A DNA stretch of 64,000 nt, from positions 124,001 through 188,000 of the forward strand of contig JAEUJZ010000067.1 of assembly GCA_016794505.1 (NCBI GenBank), written 5' to 3'. The first letter of the stretch is position 1, and each line of letters begins with the position of its first letter. Below the pieces are notes generated by a model. That model was not told the origin of the DNA. It worked only from the letters and a program-made list of their open reading frames with translations, and did no database searches. Position numbers and translations under genes: made by a program. This document shows positions 55,508 to 64,000 of this stretch, one piece after another. Origin of the DNA: Myxococcales bacterium (GTDB lineage: Bacteria > Myxococcota_A > Polyangia > Palsa-1104 > JAEUJZ01).

Positions 55508-55533
55508 GGACAAACTGTCCCGCTTGGTGGACA
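55508..55533. promoter_or_regulatory. Candidate LysR operator upstream of the regulator gene
   Basis: Three half sites, GGACA-AAC-TGTCC-N8-GGACA, form two overlapping inverted repeats just before the preferred start at 55542. They would lie inside the coding sequence if the ATG at 55506 were used, which favours the later start. Confidence 0.5.
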
Positions 55534-55541
55534 GTGGTGCA

Positions 55542-56438
55542 ATGGACCTCAACGAGCTGGTTGTCTTCGTTCGCGTCGTACAGGCCGGCAGCATTCGCGG
55601 CGCTGCCGAGCTGCTCGGCATGCCGAAGTCAACGGTGAGCCGGAAGCTCATCGAGCTTGAGGAGCGACTTGAATCGCGGCTGCTTCAGCGCACGACGCGC
55701 AAGCTCGGCCTCACCGACATTGGCCGCATGTACTACGACCACGGCGTCCGCATCGTCGCCGAGATCGAGAACGCCGAGCGCGCCGTTCGCAGCCAGCACG
55801 AGATGCCGCGCGGCCTGCTTCGCGTCACCGCACCGCTCAACCTCGCTATCTTCGCGCCGATCATCAGCGCGTATCTGGCGCGCTATCCCGAGGTGCGGCT
55901 TGAGCTGTCGGCCAACGCGCGCGTCGTCGATCTCGTCGAGGAAAACTTCGACGTCGGCATCCGCGCGGGCAACCTGGCTGATTCGTCGCTCATCGCCAAG
56001 TCACTCGGGATGTTCGAGCGGATCCTTGTCGCAACGCCGGCCTACCTAAAGAGGCGCGGTCATCCGCGAACCCCCGTCGACTTGAAGAAGCACGACTGCC
56101 TGCTGTTCGGAAACGGCCCCACGCTCACGCTGATGCGTGACACGCGCAGCGAGGAGATCTCTCTTCACCCTCGGCTGCTGGTCACTGACATGGACGTGCT
56201 CGAAAGCGCGCTGAAGGACCATCTCGGCATCGCGGTCATGCCTGCATTCATATGTGACAAGGCAATCCGCGCCGGGCGCCTTGAACGGGTGCTCTCAAGC
56301 TGGAGTCCGCCCCCGACGGAAGTACACATCGTCTATCCGAGCACCAGGCACCTGTCGCCAACGGTGCGGAGCTTCATCGAATACGTACAGGAACGAATGA
56401 AATCTCAGATAGAAGGCAGTTGTCCGTCGAAGTCATGA
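55542..56438 (+). CDS. LysR-type regulator divergent from pirin-doxX
   Basis: A 298-residue regulator. The winged helix covers about 1-60: MDLNELVVFVRVVQAGSI, ELLGMPKSTVSRKLIELE and LQRTTRKLGLTDIG. The effector-binding domain follows. The ATG at 55542 gives the canonical MDLNxLxxF start; the ATG at 55506 adds 12 atypical residues over the inverted repeats. It is divergent from the pirin and DoxX genes, the usual arrangement for a regulator of such a pair. Confidence 0.9.
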   Translation: MDLNELVVFVRVVQAGSIRGAAELLGMPKSTVSRKLIELEERLESRLLQRTTRKLGLTDIGRMYYDHGVRIVAEIENAERAVRSQHEMPRGLLRVTAPLNLAIFAPIISAYLARYPEVRLELSANARVVDLVEENFDVGIRAGNLADSSLIAKSLGMFERILVATPAYLKRRGHPRTPVDLKKHDCLLFGNGPTLTLMRDTRSEEISLHPRLLVTDMDVLESALKDHLGIAVMPAFICDKAIRAGRLERVLSSWSPPPTEVHIVYPSTRHLSPTVRSFIEYVQERMKSQIEGSCPSKS

Positions 56439-56497
56439 CTCAATACTTTTCCGCAGTCGGCCTACGCCCAGGATGTGAACTTCGTGTCCTGTTTCAC

Positions 56498-56520
56498 GGA
56501 AGAAGACCGTGTCTTCTTCC
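56498..56520. terminator. Bidirectional hairpin between LysR and epimerase genes
   Basis: GGAAGAAGAC-CGT-GTCTTCTTCC is a perfect ten-base-pair stem with a three-base loop between two convergent genes. It is the strongest hairpin I saw; an A-rich but not T-rich flank follows. Confidence 0.65.
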
Positions 56521-56615
56521 CAAAACCTGGCAAAAGGAACACGACCCAAGCACAGGAAGCAGCAAGGCTCGCCTTTCCCCGCGGCTGCCATCGCTGCGCA
56601 CAATCTGTATCAACG

Positions 56616-57548
56616 CTAGGCGGCGTCGGGTTCGCTGCGCATCCAGTCGATCGTCGTGGCGAGCCCAGTCTTTAGATCGACCTGCGAGTGAATGCCAAGC
56701 TGCGTTCGCAGGCGCGTGACGTCGGACAGCGAGTGACGGACGTCTCCGGCGCGGGGGTCGGCAAACTGCAGCGCAGGCTGCACGCCGATCACGTCGCTTA
56801 GCTCTTGCACAAGCTGCAGCAGTGTGACGCGCTCGCCGCGACCGACGTTGATGATGGAACCTACGGCCTGGGGGCTTTGGGCGGCGGCCAGCAACGCGGC
56901 GGCGACGTCTTCGACAAAGACGAAGTCGCGCGTCTGCAGACCATCGCCAAAGACGGTAAACGGCTGCTGCGAAAGCAGGCGCCGCGCCGCGATCGAGATC
57001 ACCCCCGAATAAGGACTCGCTGGATCCTGCCTGGGCCCAAAGACATTGAAGAAGCGCAAACAGACGGTCTCAAGCCCGCAGAAGCGCTGAAAGTACGCCG
57101 CGTCGATCTCGTTCTGCCACTTGGCATAGGCGTACGGCGAAAGCGGCATCGCCGGCATGTCTTCGCGCTTGGGCAGCGTCGGCTCATCGCCATAGACGGC
57201 CGCCGAAGAGGCCAAGACCACGCGACGACAGCCCGCGCCACGGGCCGCCGCAAGGACATTGCGCGTGCCGCTGACGTTGATGTCAAAGCAGCGCTCGGGC
57301 TCGACGGTCGACAGAGACACCGAGACCATCGCGGCAAGATGAATGACCAGCTCACACCCGACACAGGCGGCACGCACGGCCGCTTCGTCGCGCACATCGG
57401 CCTTTATGCAAAGAACGTCGGCGGGAAGGTTGCGCAGCTTGCCGGTCTCCAGGTTGTCGAGAACCTGCACATCCTGCCCGCCAGCGAGCAGCCGGCGAAC
57501 CACCGTCGAGCCGATGAAGCCGGCTCCTCCTGTGACCAGAACTTTCAT
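56616..57548 (-). CDS. NAD-dependent sugar-nucleotide epimerase/dehydratase
   Basis: A 310-residue extended SDR enzyme. The NAD motif is GGAGFIG (7-13), the catalytic S115 lies in LASSAAVYG and YxxxK is Y139/K143. CLRFFNVFGPRQDP, SPYSGVIS and TVFGDGLQTRDFV are typical of UDP-glucose/UDP-GlcNAc 4-epimerases (GalE/WbpP-like) used for polysaccharide precursors. The next minus-strand gene upstream is the GT2 gene, 179 bp away. Exact substrate specificity cannot be read. Confidence 0.88.
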   Translation of the reverse strand: MKVLVTGGAGFIGSTVVRRLLAGGQDVQVLDNLETGKLRNLPADVLCIKADVRDEAAVRAACVGCELVIHLAAMVSVSLSTVEPERCFDINVSGTRNVLAAARGAGCRRVVLASSAAVYGDEPTLPKREDMPAMPLSPYAYAKWQNEIDAAYFQRFCGLETVCLRFFNVFGPRQDPASPYSGVISIAARRLLSQQPFTVFGDGLQTRDFVFVEDVAAALLAAAQSPQAVGSIINVGRGERVTLLQLVQELSDVIGVQPALQFADPRAGDVRHSLSDVTRLRTQLGIHSQVDLKTGLATTIDWMRSEPDAA

Positions 57549-57727
57549 GACGGGCTACCTGATCTCCTCTGGGCGTGCCTGCCGCGCGACCCATCGCTTG
57601 CGACCCAAGCAGGGCGCACGAACCAAGGGCAACATAGGCGAGCCGACGGTGGGCATCCAAGCGGATTCGGCGCCGACGCGCAAGGTCGGATCCATCGCGC
57701 AGAGCCGACACCGGCCGAAGATTGGGC

Positions 57728-58756
57728 TCAGCCGCCGCTGGGCTGACGAAAGCTCGACGAAAAGTGGACGCGCAGAAGCTCTAGCGAAGCGCGGGCCGCG
57801 GCCAGTTTCTGCACATCGCGCTGCCGCGTTGCTGCCACTAGCTGACGCAGCGATTCCTGCGAAAGCTCGGCCGCCACCTTGGCCAGATACAGCCCGCGCG
57901 CCGCCGGCCCGCGGTACTTGGCCAGCAACAGATAGCGACTGCGATATTCCTGTTGTCGCATCGCACGCGCCGCCTGCTGCGTCGACTGGCCGCCAAAGTG
58001 GACGACGTGCAGCGTCGGCAACAGCACGACGGAAAAGCCCGCTTGGTGCAGTCGAAACTGCCAGTCGATCTCTTCGCCATAGATAAAAAAGCCCTCGTCC
58101 AAAAGGCCGATCTGTCTCAGCGCACGGGACGACAGCATCAGACAGGCGCCAATCAGCCAGTCGACGGAAATAGGGCTCTGCGCGGTGCCCGCCAAGCCCG
58201 CTTCTTCGCCGCGCAGGTGCTTGCGAAAAAACGATCGAAACAGGTGAGCAAACCAGAACGTCCCATACGATCGCTGCTGCGTGCCGTCGGCGTTAAGCAG
58301 CTGCACACCGACCATGCCCGCCTGCGGATGCGCATCGAGATACTCGGCCATGCCATCGACCGCACCTGGGCAGACTTCGGTGTCGGGGTTCAAAAGCAGG
58401 ATCGGACCACTCGCAAGCGGGCCCTCGTCCTCAGGGGCAGCTTGCAGGATCTGACGCAGAGCCAGGTTGTTGGCGGCTGCGAAACCCACATTTTCTGGCG
58501 AAGCGATCAGGCGAACCTGCGGGAACTCGCGGCGAACCAGATCGGGACTGCCATCGCTGGATGCGTTGTCGACGACCCACACGTGCAGCGAACGCGCCGT
58601 CTGGGCAAACAGCGCACGCAGGCAGCCGCGCAGAAGCTCGCGCGTGTTGAAGCTGACGATGACCACGTGAATGGCCGCCGTCGAGCGTGAAACGTGGCCG
58701 GGCTGGGCTGCGTGCGAGCTGGGTCGTTGATCGTCGCGCTCCACGGGAGTCTCCAC
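57728..58756 (-). CDS. GT2 glycosyltransferase (rhamnosyltransferase-like)
   Basis: About 342 residues from the GTG at 58756. The start is uncertain: GTG at 58744 is in frame, and an ATG at 58897 would overlap the upstream gene by over 100 bases. The GT-A core has IHVVIVSFNTRELLRGCLR, WVVDNASSDGS, ENVGFAAANNLAL, LLLNPDTEV and YGEEIDWQFRL. This matches the WsaF/RfbF-like rhamnosyltransferase group. The last 70 residues are helical. It probably builds the same surface polysaccharide as the genes at 45.9-53.8 kb. Confidence 0.85.
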   Translation of the reverse strand: METPVERDDQRPSSHAAQPGHVSRSTAAIHVVIVSFNTRELLRGCLRALFAQTARSLHVWVVDNASSDGSPDLVRREFPQVRLIASPENVGFAAANNLALRQILQAAPEDEGPLASGPILLLNPDTEVCPGAVDGMAEYLDAHPQAGMVGVQLLNADGTQQRSYGTFWFAHLFRSFFRKHLRGEEAGLAGTAQSPISVDWLIGACLMLSSRALRQIGLLDEGFFIYGEEIDWQFRLHQAGFSVVLLPTLHVVHFGGQSTQQAARAMRQQEYRSRYLLLAKYRGPAARGLYLAKVAAELSQESLRQLVAATRQRDVQKLAAARASLELLRVHFSSSFRQPSGG

Positions 58757-58791
58757 GTCGCAAAGGATGTCGCGGTCTGTGCTGGGTCCGA

Positions 58792-60096
58792 CTAGTGCGC
58801 GAGCGATGACAGGTGCCCCTGCGCCGAGAACCAGGCGAATGCGTCGGGATCGATGCGACGAAGGGCATCGGGGTCGGCGCGAAACAGCGCGAAGCACTCG
58901 GCAAACGACTCTTCGATGTCGTCTTCGCCGTATCGTGTGGGCCCGCGACTTTGACCGCGGGCTCGACGGAACGCGCGGATCACAGGGCCCTCGGCGCCGA
59001 CGTGCTTGATGCGGTGTACGGAGACTTCGACGCGGTGGATCTTGTCCAGAAACTCATCGACCTCGGCCACAGTCGGGGCATCGCCTTCGCGCGTCTCGAT
59101 CCACTTGCTGAGCTTGTTCTCGTCGGTCTGATATTCCGACACAGCGGCCATCAGATCGCGCTGCGCCGCGGCGTACGAGGCATCCGCCAAGGCGTGCCCA
59201 ATCTCGTGCAGGACCAGTCGTACCGAAGCAGGTAGGGGCGACTGCGGTGGGCCCACAAACATGTAGCGGTCGGCCACGATCAGGTTGTCATAGAGCTCAA
59301 TGCGCGCCGCGCCTGCGCCGCGGGTGTAAAAGGCCAGCGTCGAAAACTGCGAGGCATCGGGCTCGCGGCTGCGGTGCTCGCGGACAAACAGAATGCGCGA
59401 CACGAACGCTTTTTCTTCGCTGCTCAAAAGCGAAAGCGCGCGATCCAGCACCGCCAGATACGCGGGCGTCCAGCGCACTTCACCAAGATCGGACGGCGCA
59501 ATGCCATGGCGCGAGCGGATCTCATCCGCAGTGGGAGGCGCCGAGAGACTGGCCGGAATCACCGGACCCTGCGTGATGACGATGCTGCCGTTTGGCTCAA
59601 CCTGCGCCGACACCGCGACGCGCTGGCCTTCGTCGCCGGGCTGCAGTCGGGGCAGCAACAGATCGATCTCGGCTCCGCGCGCTTCGTCGTGCAGTGCCGC
59701 ACGCAGGGCGGCCAGCGATGGGGTCGGAACATCCTGCAGCTCGGGCGTCTCGCCGGGAGCCGAAAGCACGCGATGAACGCCATCGGGCGTCACGACGGCC
59801 ACTCGCTTGATGCCGGCCTGCGACAAGGCCTGCGGTAGCTCGGCCAACAGCGCATCACGCAGGCTGGGATCGCGCAGCGTGCGCGGATCCGGCAGCAAGC
59901 GCGCGTCCGCGTAGTACCGCCGGGCAGCACAGCCCTGACTTGCCAGCGCAAGGAGCGCCCAAAAAAGGACGCAGCGAAGGCCACACACCGTCGAAACACG
60001 CCGACGCCATCCGCGGCCCAGGCAGCCCGGTGGACCCACGACCGCCGAGCACGCAAGGACGGGCCGCCGCCACGTTGAATCGTTGTTCTTGCGCAT
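58792..60096 (-). CDS. Lipoprotein with HExxH zinc-peptidase motif
   Basis: A 434-residue protein. A long basic n-region and hydrophobic segment end at the lipobox LASQGC (C56). The zinc motif HEIGH lies at 297-301 in LVLHEIGHALADA, and a later EESFAECF (about 396-403) offers the third ligand. This fits gluzincin-like, anthrax-lethal-factor-related peptidases. The preceding 230 residues are unrecognised. No inhibitory or pro-domain signs are clear. It is upstream of, and on the same strand as, the GT2 gene (35 bp to its chosen start). Confidence 0.75.
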   Translation of the reverse strand: MRKNNDSTWRRPVLACSAVVGPPGCLGRGWRRRVSTVCGLRCVLFWALLALASQGCAARRYYADARLLPDPRTLRDPSLRDALLAELPQALSQAGIKRVAVVTPDGVHRVLSAPGETPELQDVPTPSLAALRAALHDEARGAEIDLLLPRLQPGDEGQRVAVSAQVEPNGSIVITQGPVIPASLSAPPTADEIRSRHGIAPSDLGEVRWTPAYLAVLDRALSLLSSEEKAFVSRILFVREHRSREPDASQFSTLAFYTRGAGAARIELYDNLIVADRYMFVGPPQSPLPASVRLVLHEIGHALADASYAAAQRDLMAAVSEYQTDENKLSKWIETREGDAPTVAEVDEFLDKIHRVEVSVHRIKHVGAEGPVIRAFRRARGQSRGPTRYGEDDIEESFAECFALFRADPDALRRIDPDAFAWFSAQGHLSSLAH

Positions 60097-60182
60097 GTCG
60101 GCGCGACGCTAGCACAGTTGCCGCGAGCCCTTGTGCGCTTTGGCGTGGCCGTGGCGGCCCCTATGCAGCGGACCGAGCCTGC

Positions 60183-60881
60183 TTATTCCCCGACGAACTG
60201 ATCGCCTTTGTACGACAGGCCGTTGTACTTGCACGCGTCGGCAATGGCGCGCTGATCGAAGGGGGTACGCACCCCCTGATAGGCGCGAGTCGCCAGGCGA
60301 TGCGAGCGCACGCTGCACGCAGCCAGGCCGATGAACTTCCAGGCTGCGGGCGAGCGCTCGTTGCTCTTTTCCGCGACGACCAGCGCCAGCTCGATGGCCT
60401 TGCCGCGATCACCGCGGACATACGCAGCCTGCGCATCTTCCATCATCTCATCGTCGCTGGGTGGGCCTTTTTTCTTCTTCAGTGCGGCGCTTGCCGTCGT
60501 ACCCTTGGCCAGCGGAGCCGGCGGTGGCGCCGAAACAACGGGGCTCTTGCCGACGCTGCCAGAGGACGTGACTGCCGTCGCGGGTGCGGGACCAGAAGCA
60601 GGCTGGGCCGTGGCCAGCATCACCGACGTCGGCTCGCCCGTTCCGCCGCGCAGCGGTGGCAGCGCAGCGATTCCCCCTTTGCGGGCAGCGCCACGAACGA
60701 CGCGGGCTGGCTTTGCCGACTTGCCGCGCTTGATGGGCTTTTTGTGCCAGCGCTTGCCGGCCTGCGCCACACCCACCCCCGGCAGCCAAGCCAAGCGCTG
60801 CGGCAGGCCCAGCGCGCAGAGCACCGCAACGACCAGCGCCGCAGACGACACACTGGGACCCCAAAAGAACAATCGAGTCAT
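60183..60881 (-). CDS. Secreted protein with low-complexity linker and TPR-like C-terminus
   Basis: A 232-residue protein. A hydrophobic leader (about 10-40, ending GVAQA) is followed by a Lys/Ala/Pro/Ser-rich linker (about 41-140). Residues about 145-225 form helices with DAQAAYVRGDRGKAIELAL, a TPR-like pattern, and C189 and C217 could form a disulphide. This layout is common in myxobacterial periplasmic proteins. Function is unknown. Confidence 0.65.
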   Translation of the reverse strand: MTRLFFWGPSVSSAALVVAVLCALGLPQRLAWLPGVGVAQAGKRWHKKPIKRGKSAKPARVVRGAARKGGIAALPPLRGGTGEPTSVMLATAQPASGPAPATAVTSSGSVGKSPVVSAPPPAPLAKGTTASAALKKKKGPPSDDEMMEDAQAAYVRGDRGKAIELALVVAEKSNERSPAAWKFIGLAACSVRSHRLATRAYQGVRTPFDQRAIADACKYNGLSYKGDQFVGE

Positions 60882-61028
60882 CGCCCCTCGGTCTCATTAT
60901 CTCTGGCCGTGGCGGCGCCTGGCAAGGGCGCAGGTGTCTCGCGGCAGCCCGCGACCCGCACCGACCTGAGCACGGCTGCCCACACGACAGCCCACGCGCT
61001 TGTCCACGAAATGGGGAGGCGGTATAGG

Positions 61029-61718
61029 ATGCGCGGCGTGGATGTGATCTCTTCGAGCGGGCCGGCTTCCGATGCAGCGGCGACGCGAACCAAGCCGCTT
61101 CTGCGCGGCGTCGTGCATCAGGTGTCGTTCTTTCTGACGCTGCCGATCGTCTGGTGGCTGGTGCAGTCGAGTCGGTCGGGGCTGCCGCGGCTCTCGGCGC
61201 TGATCTATGGCGTGTCGCTGCTTCTGCTTCTGGGCACAAGCGCCGTCTATCACCGACGAACCTGGGGCCCGATGGGGCGCGCTCGTATGAAGAGCCTGGA
61301 CCACTCGATGATCTTCGTGCTGATTGCCGGGACGTATACGCCGATCTGTCTTTACGGCGTCGGCGGCGAGCGCGGGCAGATCCTGTGCCTGGTGCTGTGG
61401 GCGGGGGCGCTTCTCGGCATCGCGCAGACGCTGTTCTGGCCGTCGGCGCCGCGTCCGCTGCATGTCGGGATCTATGTCGCGCTGGGCTGGGCCGGAGCCG
61501 CGGGTCTGCCGGCAGAAGCCGCTCGCATCGGCGTGCTTGCCGTCGGGTTACACGTGCTTGGCGGCGTGCTGTACACGCTGGGAGCGCTGGCCTATGCCCG
61601 CAAGCGGCCCGACCCGTTCCCGGCGGTGTTTGGCTATCACGAGATCTTTCACGTCCTGGTGGTCTTGGCCTGCGGCTGCCTGTTCGAAGTCGTCCGCCGC
61701 AGCCTGCTTGTCGCCTAG
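61029..61718 (+). CDS. Hemolysin III (HlyIII/YqfA-like) family membrane protein
   Basis: A 229-residue seven-TM protein. SAVYHRRTWGP, LDHSMIFVLIAGTYTPICL and GYHEIFHVLVVLA are the conserved HlyIII/PAQR motifs with putative metal-binding histidines. GGGAGG lies about nine bases before the ATG at 61029; an ATG at 61011 is in frame but lacks this site. The family is related to PAQR hydrolase-like receptors. It converges with the last gene, 10 bp apart. Confidence 0.88.
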   Translation: MRGVDVISSSGPASDAAATRTKPLLRGVVHQVSFFLTLPIVWWLVQSSRSGLPRLSALIYGVSLLLLLGTSAVYHRRTWGPMGRARMKSLDHSMIFVLIAGTYTPICLYGVGGERGQILCLVLWAGALLGIAQTLFWPSAPRPLHVGIYVALGWAGAAGLPAEAARIGVLAVGLHVLGGVLYTLGALAYARKRPDPFPAVFGYHEIFHVLVVLACGCLFEVVRRSLLVA

Positions 61719-61728
61719 CCAGTAACTG

Positions 61729-64000
61729 CTAGTGCTTGACGTAAAAACGGAAATAGCTGCATTCACGAATAATTTCCTGATAGTATTTTGTATTGGCGTA
61801 TTGATCTTGCAGTCGTTTAAAATAAATCGGTGAATGGGTTTCGGTTCGCGGATCAGAATGCGGCAGTCCTTTTTTGTTCAGCATTGCGAAATAGCGATTC
61901 TGTTCAGTCTTGGCTGCCATAAAACAAGCCTTGGCCTGTAGTTCGCGATCAGAGAATCGTTCCATGGCGCGTTTGTAATACTTCTCGGCCAGCTGTGTCT
62001 GCACAGTCAGCGGGCTGCGACCTGGAAAGTTGTAATGACTGGTGCGATAGATAAGTCGCCCGTTACCATAGTAACTCATATTATATAAAGCATTTCCAAC
62101 TAACAAACTGGCCTTTGCCCCTTCGGTGCCAGGGCGCTCAGCTTGGCCAGCCAGTGCAATCAGGCGATTGACAAAGGAAAGACGAGTGTATTTGGTTGCA
62201 TTCTTGTCTTCCATATCACAGTCAAGGCAGTCTTTTATGCGTCCAGTAAATGGATCCGCTTCCAGTGGCAGATCCCTTGCCGCAGGTTCAGCCTGAGCCA
62301 ATAGCGCTGCAGCAGCTTTGAAATTTCCAGCATACAGTTCGTTGATGGCTTTTATTTCAGATAACTGCTGCGGCCCATAGCCCCGGCTGTAGTTCTTGGC
62401 CAGAAATTCATCGAAAGGCGACTTGGCAGGCTTGGCGATAAATGCGCGCAGCGCATCGATGCGGGCATTGCTGCGGTACAGATCGGCGTCTGGGCGGTCG
62501 ACCAAAAGGTGCGCGCGGAAGGCATCACCCGCCGCGCGATAGCGCGTGCTCAGCGTCTGCAGCGCGTACTGATTTAGATCCGGGGCCCGCGAGTTCTTGC
62601 TGTCGGCAAGCCAGGAAAGCTCGCTGGCCAGGTACGGCTCCATGGCTTTATCGACGGACTTTACGCTGTGGATGCGAGCCAAGAGCCGCGTCATGCGCAG
62701 CTGTTCAGCGACGGCGACATCGCTGCCCACCGCGGCTTCGGCCAATGCAAGATACGTCGCAGCCGACTTGCTATCGCTCATCAGCGCATACAAATGAGCC
62801 ACAGCGACATGCCACAGGTATGGCTTGTATGCATTCTTTGTATCGGCGATGCGTTTCAGCGTCAATAACCGCTTCTTGCCCACGACTTCGGCATCTGGAC
62901 GATAAGGCTGTGCTTCATATTGACGACTGCTACGATATTCGGCTAGATCACGCTCGGCTTTGTTGACCTCGCGAATCAACAGCAAAGGCATCAATTCAGA
63001 TTTTGGCGACAGCGCAAAAATCTTTTCAATGGCCCCCAGACCATCTGCAGAAATGCCCAGCAACTGCCACAATACAGATTTGTCGTAATCAGTTTTCGCC
63101 AGCTCCAGTGTTGATTTCCAATCGATATCTTCTTTCGGGCGAAACGATAAATAGGCAGATCGTTTCAGTGGGGCATAATGACCAAAGACATAGGAATACA
63201 GATAATTGGCCTGACTCTCTTTGCCATTTCGACGAAGTGATCCGGCAGCAATATCCATGAAGCGATACTTGATGCTTGATTCTATCTTAAAGGACTCGAT
63301 GTTGGCGGCGTAGTACTTTTCGGCTTCGCTGTGGCGACCGGCATAAAACAGTAAGCGCAGTCGTTGAAAGCGATAGCGCTCTTGCAAAAAGGGGTCACGG
63401 ACGCGGGCAAGCTGCGCGGCCCCGCCAGAAAGCAGCTTGTCGGCAGTGACGGCATCTTGGGCGCTGGCGTCGGCCATCTTTTCTGCGTTCCAGGCGTCCT
63501 CGCTGAGCCGGCGCGTGGCGATGGGCTCGCAGCGCTTGGCAAAGCCCACGTAGTACAGCGCCTGCAGGACCTGCGCGCGGTCGCTGAGCGTCTCAAGCTG
63601 AGTCTTTAGAACGGCGGTCCGGGTGCTGAGCGAGACGCGCTTGCCTTCCAGCGCCCAGATCAGTCGATCCAAGTCGGGAAGCTGCATCTTGTACAGCAAG
63701 AACTTCAGGTTCTCGTCGGAAACCTTGCCACCCAGGTATGCCGACCACTCTTTGGTATTGGCCTCTTCCAAGACCTCGGCGCGGGTGCTGCCGTCATGCA
63801 GCGACGCTGGATAAAAGACATGGAAGCTCAAGAAGAACGGATGTTCCTCGGGACGACCGATGATCTCGGGCGCGAAGAACGAGTGAAAGTCGTCGGGATC
63901 GAAGCCTCCCGTGGCCTGCACCGGCTCAACCGGCAGGCACAGCGCAGCGGCCAGTACGGCTGCCAACAGGCGAAGGCGTCGATGCGGGCTAGCGAAAGAC
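61729..64000 (-). CDS. Large secreted helical-repeat protein, N-terminus beyond right edge
   Basis: At least 757 codons are open to the window edge. The frame continues upstream of a TTG at 63966 through a basic stretch into a hydrophobic leader (LAAVLAAALCLPVEPVQA), so the true start and n-region lie outside the window. The mature protein is mainly helical, with TPR-like pairs that include many Tyr and Leu. A CLDCD pair lies near the C-terminal third. The 3' two-thirds (about 61735-63350) has visibly lower GC than the surrounding genes. I do not recognise a family. Confidence 0.7.
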   Translation of the reverse strand, partial: SFASPHRRLRLLAAVLAAALCLPVEPVQATGGFDPDDFHSFFAPEIIGRPEEHPFFLSFHVFYPASLHDGSTRAEVLEEANTKEWSAYLGGKVSDENLKFLLYKMQLPDLDRLIWALEGKRVSLSTRTAVLKTQLETLSDRAQVLQALYYVGFAKRCEPIATRRLSEDAWNAEKMADASAQDAVTADKLLSGGAAQLARVRDPFLQERYRFQRLRLLFYAGRHSEAEKYYAANIESFKIESSIKYRFMDIAAGSLRRNGKESQANYLYSYVFGHYAPLKRSAYLSFRPKEDIDWKSTLELAKTDYDKSVLWQLLGISADGLGAIEKIFALSPKSELMPLLLIREVNKAERDLAEYRSSRQYEAQPYRPDAEVVGKKRLLTLKRIADTKNAYKPYLWHVAVAHLYALMSDSKSAATYLALAEAAVGSDVAVAEQLRMTRLLARIHSVKSVDKAMEPYLASELSWLADSKNSRAPDLNQYALQTLSTRYRAAGDAFRAHLLVDRPDADLYRSNARIDALRAFIAKPAKSPFDEFLAKNYSRGYGPQQLSEIKAINELYAGNFKAAAALLAQAEPAARDLPLEADPFTGRIKDCLDCDMEDKNATKYTRLSFVNRLIALAGQAERPGTEGAKASLLVGNALYNMSYYGNGRLIYRTSHYNFPGRSPLTVQTQLAEKYYKRAMERFSDRELQAKACFMAAKTEQNRYFAMLNKKGLPHSDPRTETHSPIYFKRLQDQYANTKYYQEIIRECSYFRFYVKH

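Noticed and set aside
59940..61028. Long N-terminal extension of the hemolysin-III-family gene
   Set aside because: The extension is antisense to the zincin lipoprotein and the secreted TPR-like protein. The true start at 61029 has GGGAGG upstream.

Overview
This is a high-GC (clearly above 60% by eye), gene-dense window with Gram-negative content. It has a periplasmic FKBP, DsbA/TlpA-like and SCO1-like thiol proteins, a thrombospondin-3/OmpA porin-like protein, TatA, many lipoproteins with lipobox cysteines, Mpl and an O-antigen/capsule-type ABC exporter. The effector-associated-domain/inactive-STAND protein, 7TMR-DISM adenylate cyclase, tandem formylglycine-enzyme-like (FGE) domains, large secreted beta-propellers and SpoA protein suggest Myxococcota, perhaps a Polyangia relative. 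That assignment is inference; there is no rRNA or other phylogenetic marker here. I saw no tRNA, rRNA, CRISPR, prophage or transposase.

Left part (1-16.9 kb): a zinc-ribbon AAA ATPase running off the left edge lies behind a 7TMR-DISM adenylate cyclase. A translationally coupled OmpR-type regulator and sensor kinase diverge from them. Between two AT-rich islands (about 6.64-6.72 and 13.43-13.52 kb) is the most interesting locus: a YdeI/OmpD-associated small protein, an EAD plus degenerate STAND protein, a MoxR-type AAA+ ATPase, a three-TM protein with a vWA-like domain and a C-terminal FGE-like domain, and a second membrane-anchored FGE-like protein. This resembles the MoxR/vWA/effector-associated ternary conflict systems, but here the FGE (C-type-lectin fold) modules are predicted to face the periplasm. 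A beta-lactamase-fold hydrolase, a CPBP-like membrane protein lacking its EExxxR residues and an unassigned lipoprotein follow.

Middle part (16.9-45.7 kb): hmgA-hpd-boxB form an aromatic-catabolism operon divergent from a LysR gene, with a perfect inverted repeat in the shared intergenic region. Then come an Mpl ligase fused to a GNAT acetyltransferase, two large secreted beta-propeller proteins, tatA, a PhaR-type regulator and a GT2 glycosyltransferase. lipA-pgpA-sctQ overlap by four bases at each junction, placing a SctQ-like SpoA protein in a housekeeping operon. FKBP, a GDPD phosphodiesterase and a sensor kinase form another operon. A DsbA-like/TlpA-like pair, a metallophosphoesterase overlapping a lysine 5,6-aminomutase alpha subunit without its beta subunit, SCO1, the TSP3-OmpA protein and a membrane metallophosphoesterase complete this part.

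Right part (45.8-64 kb): two mosaic glycosyltransferases with opposite domain order (GT2-GT4 and GT4-GT2) flank an ABC exporter pair, followed by a methyltransferase. A LysR/pirin/DoxX block then interrupts, followed by a sugar-nucleotide epimerase and another GT2. The end holds an HExxH lipoprotein, a secreted unknown, a hemolysin-III-family protein and a large secreted helical-repeat protein of lower GC that runs off the right edge.
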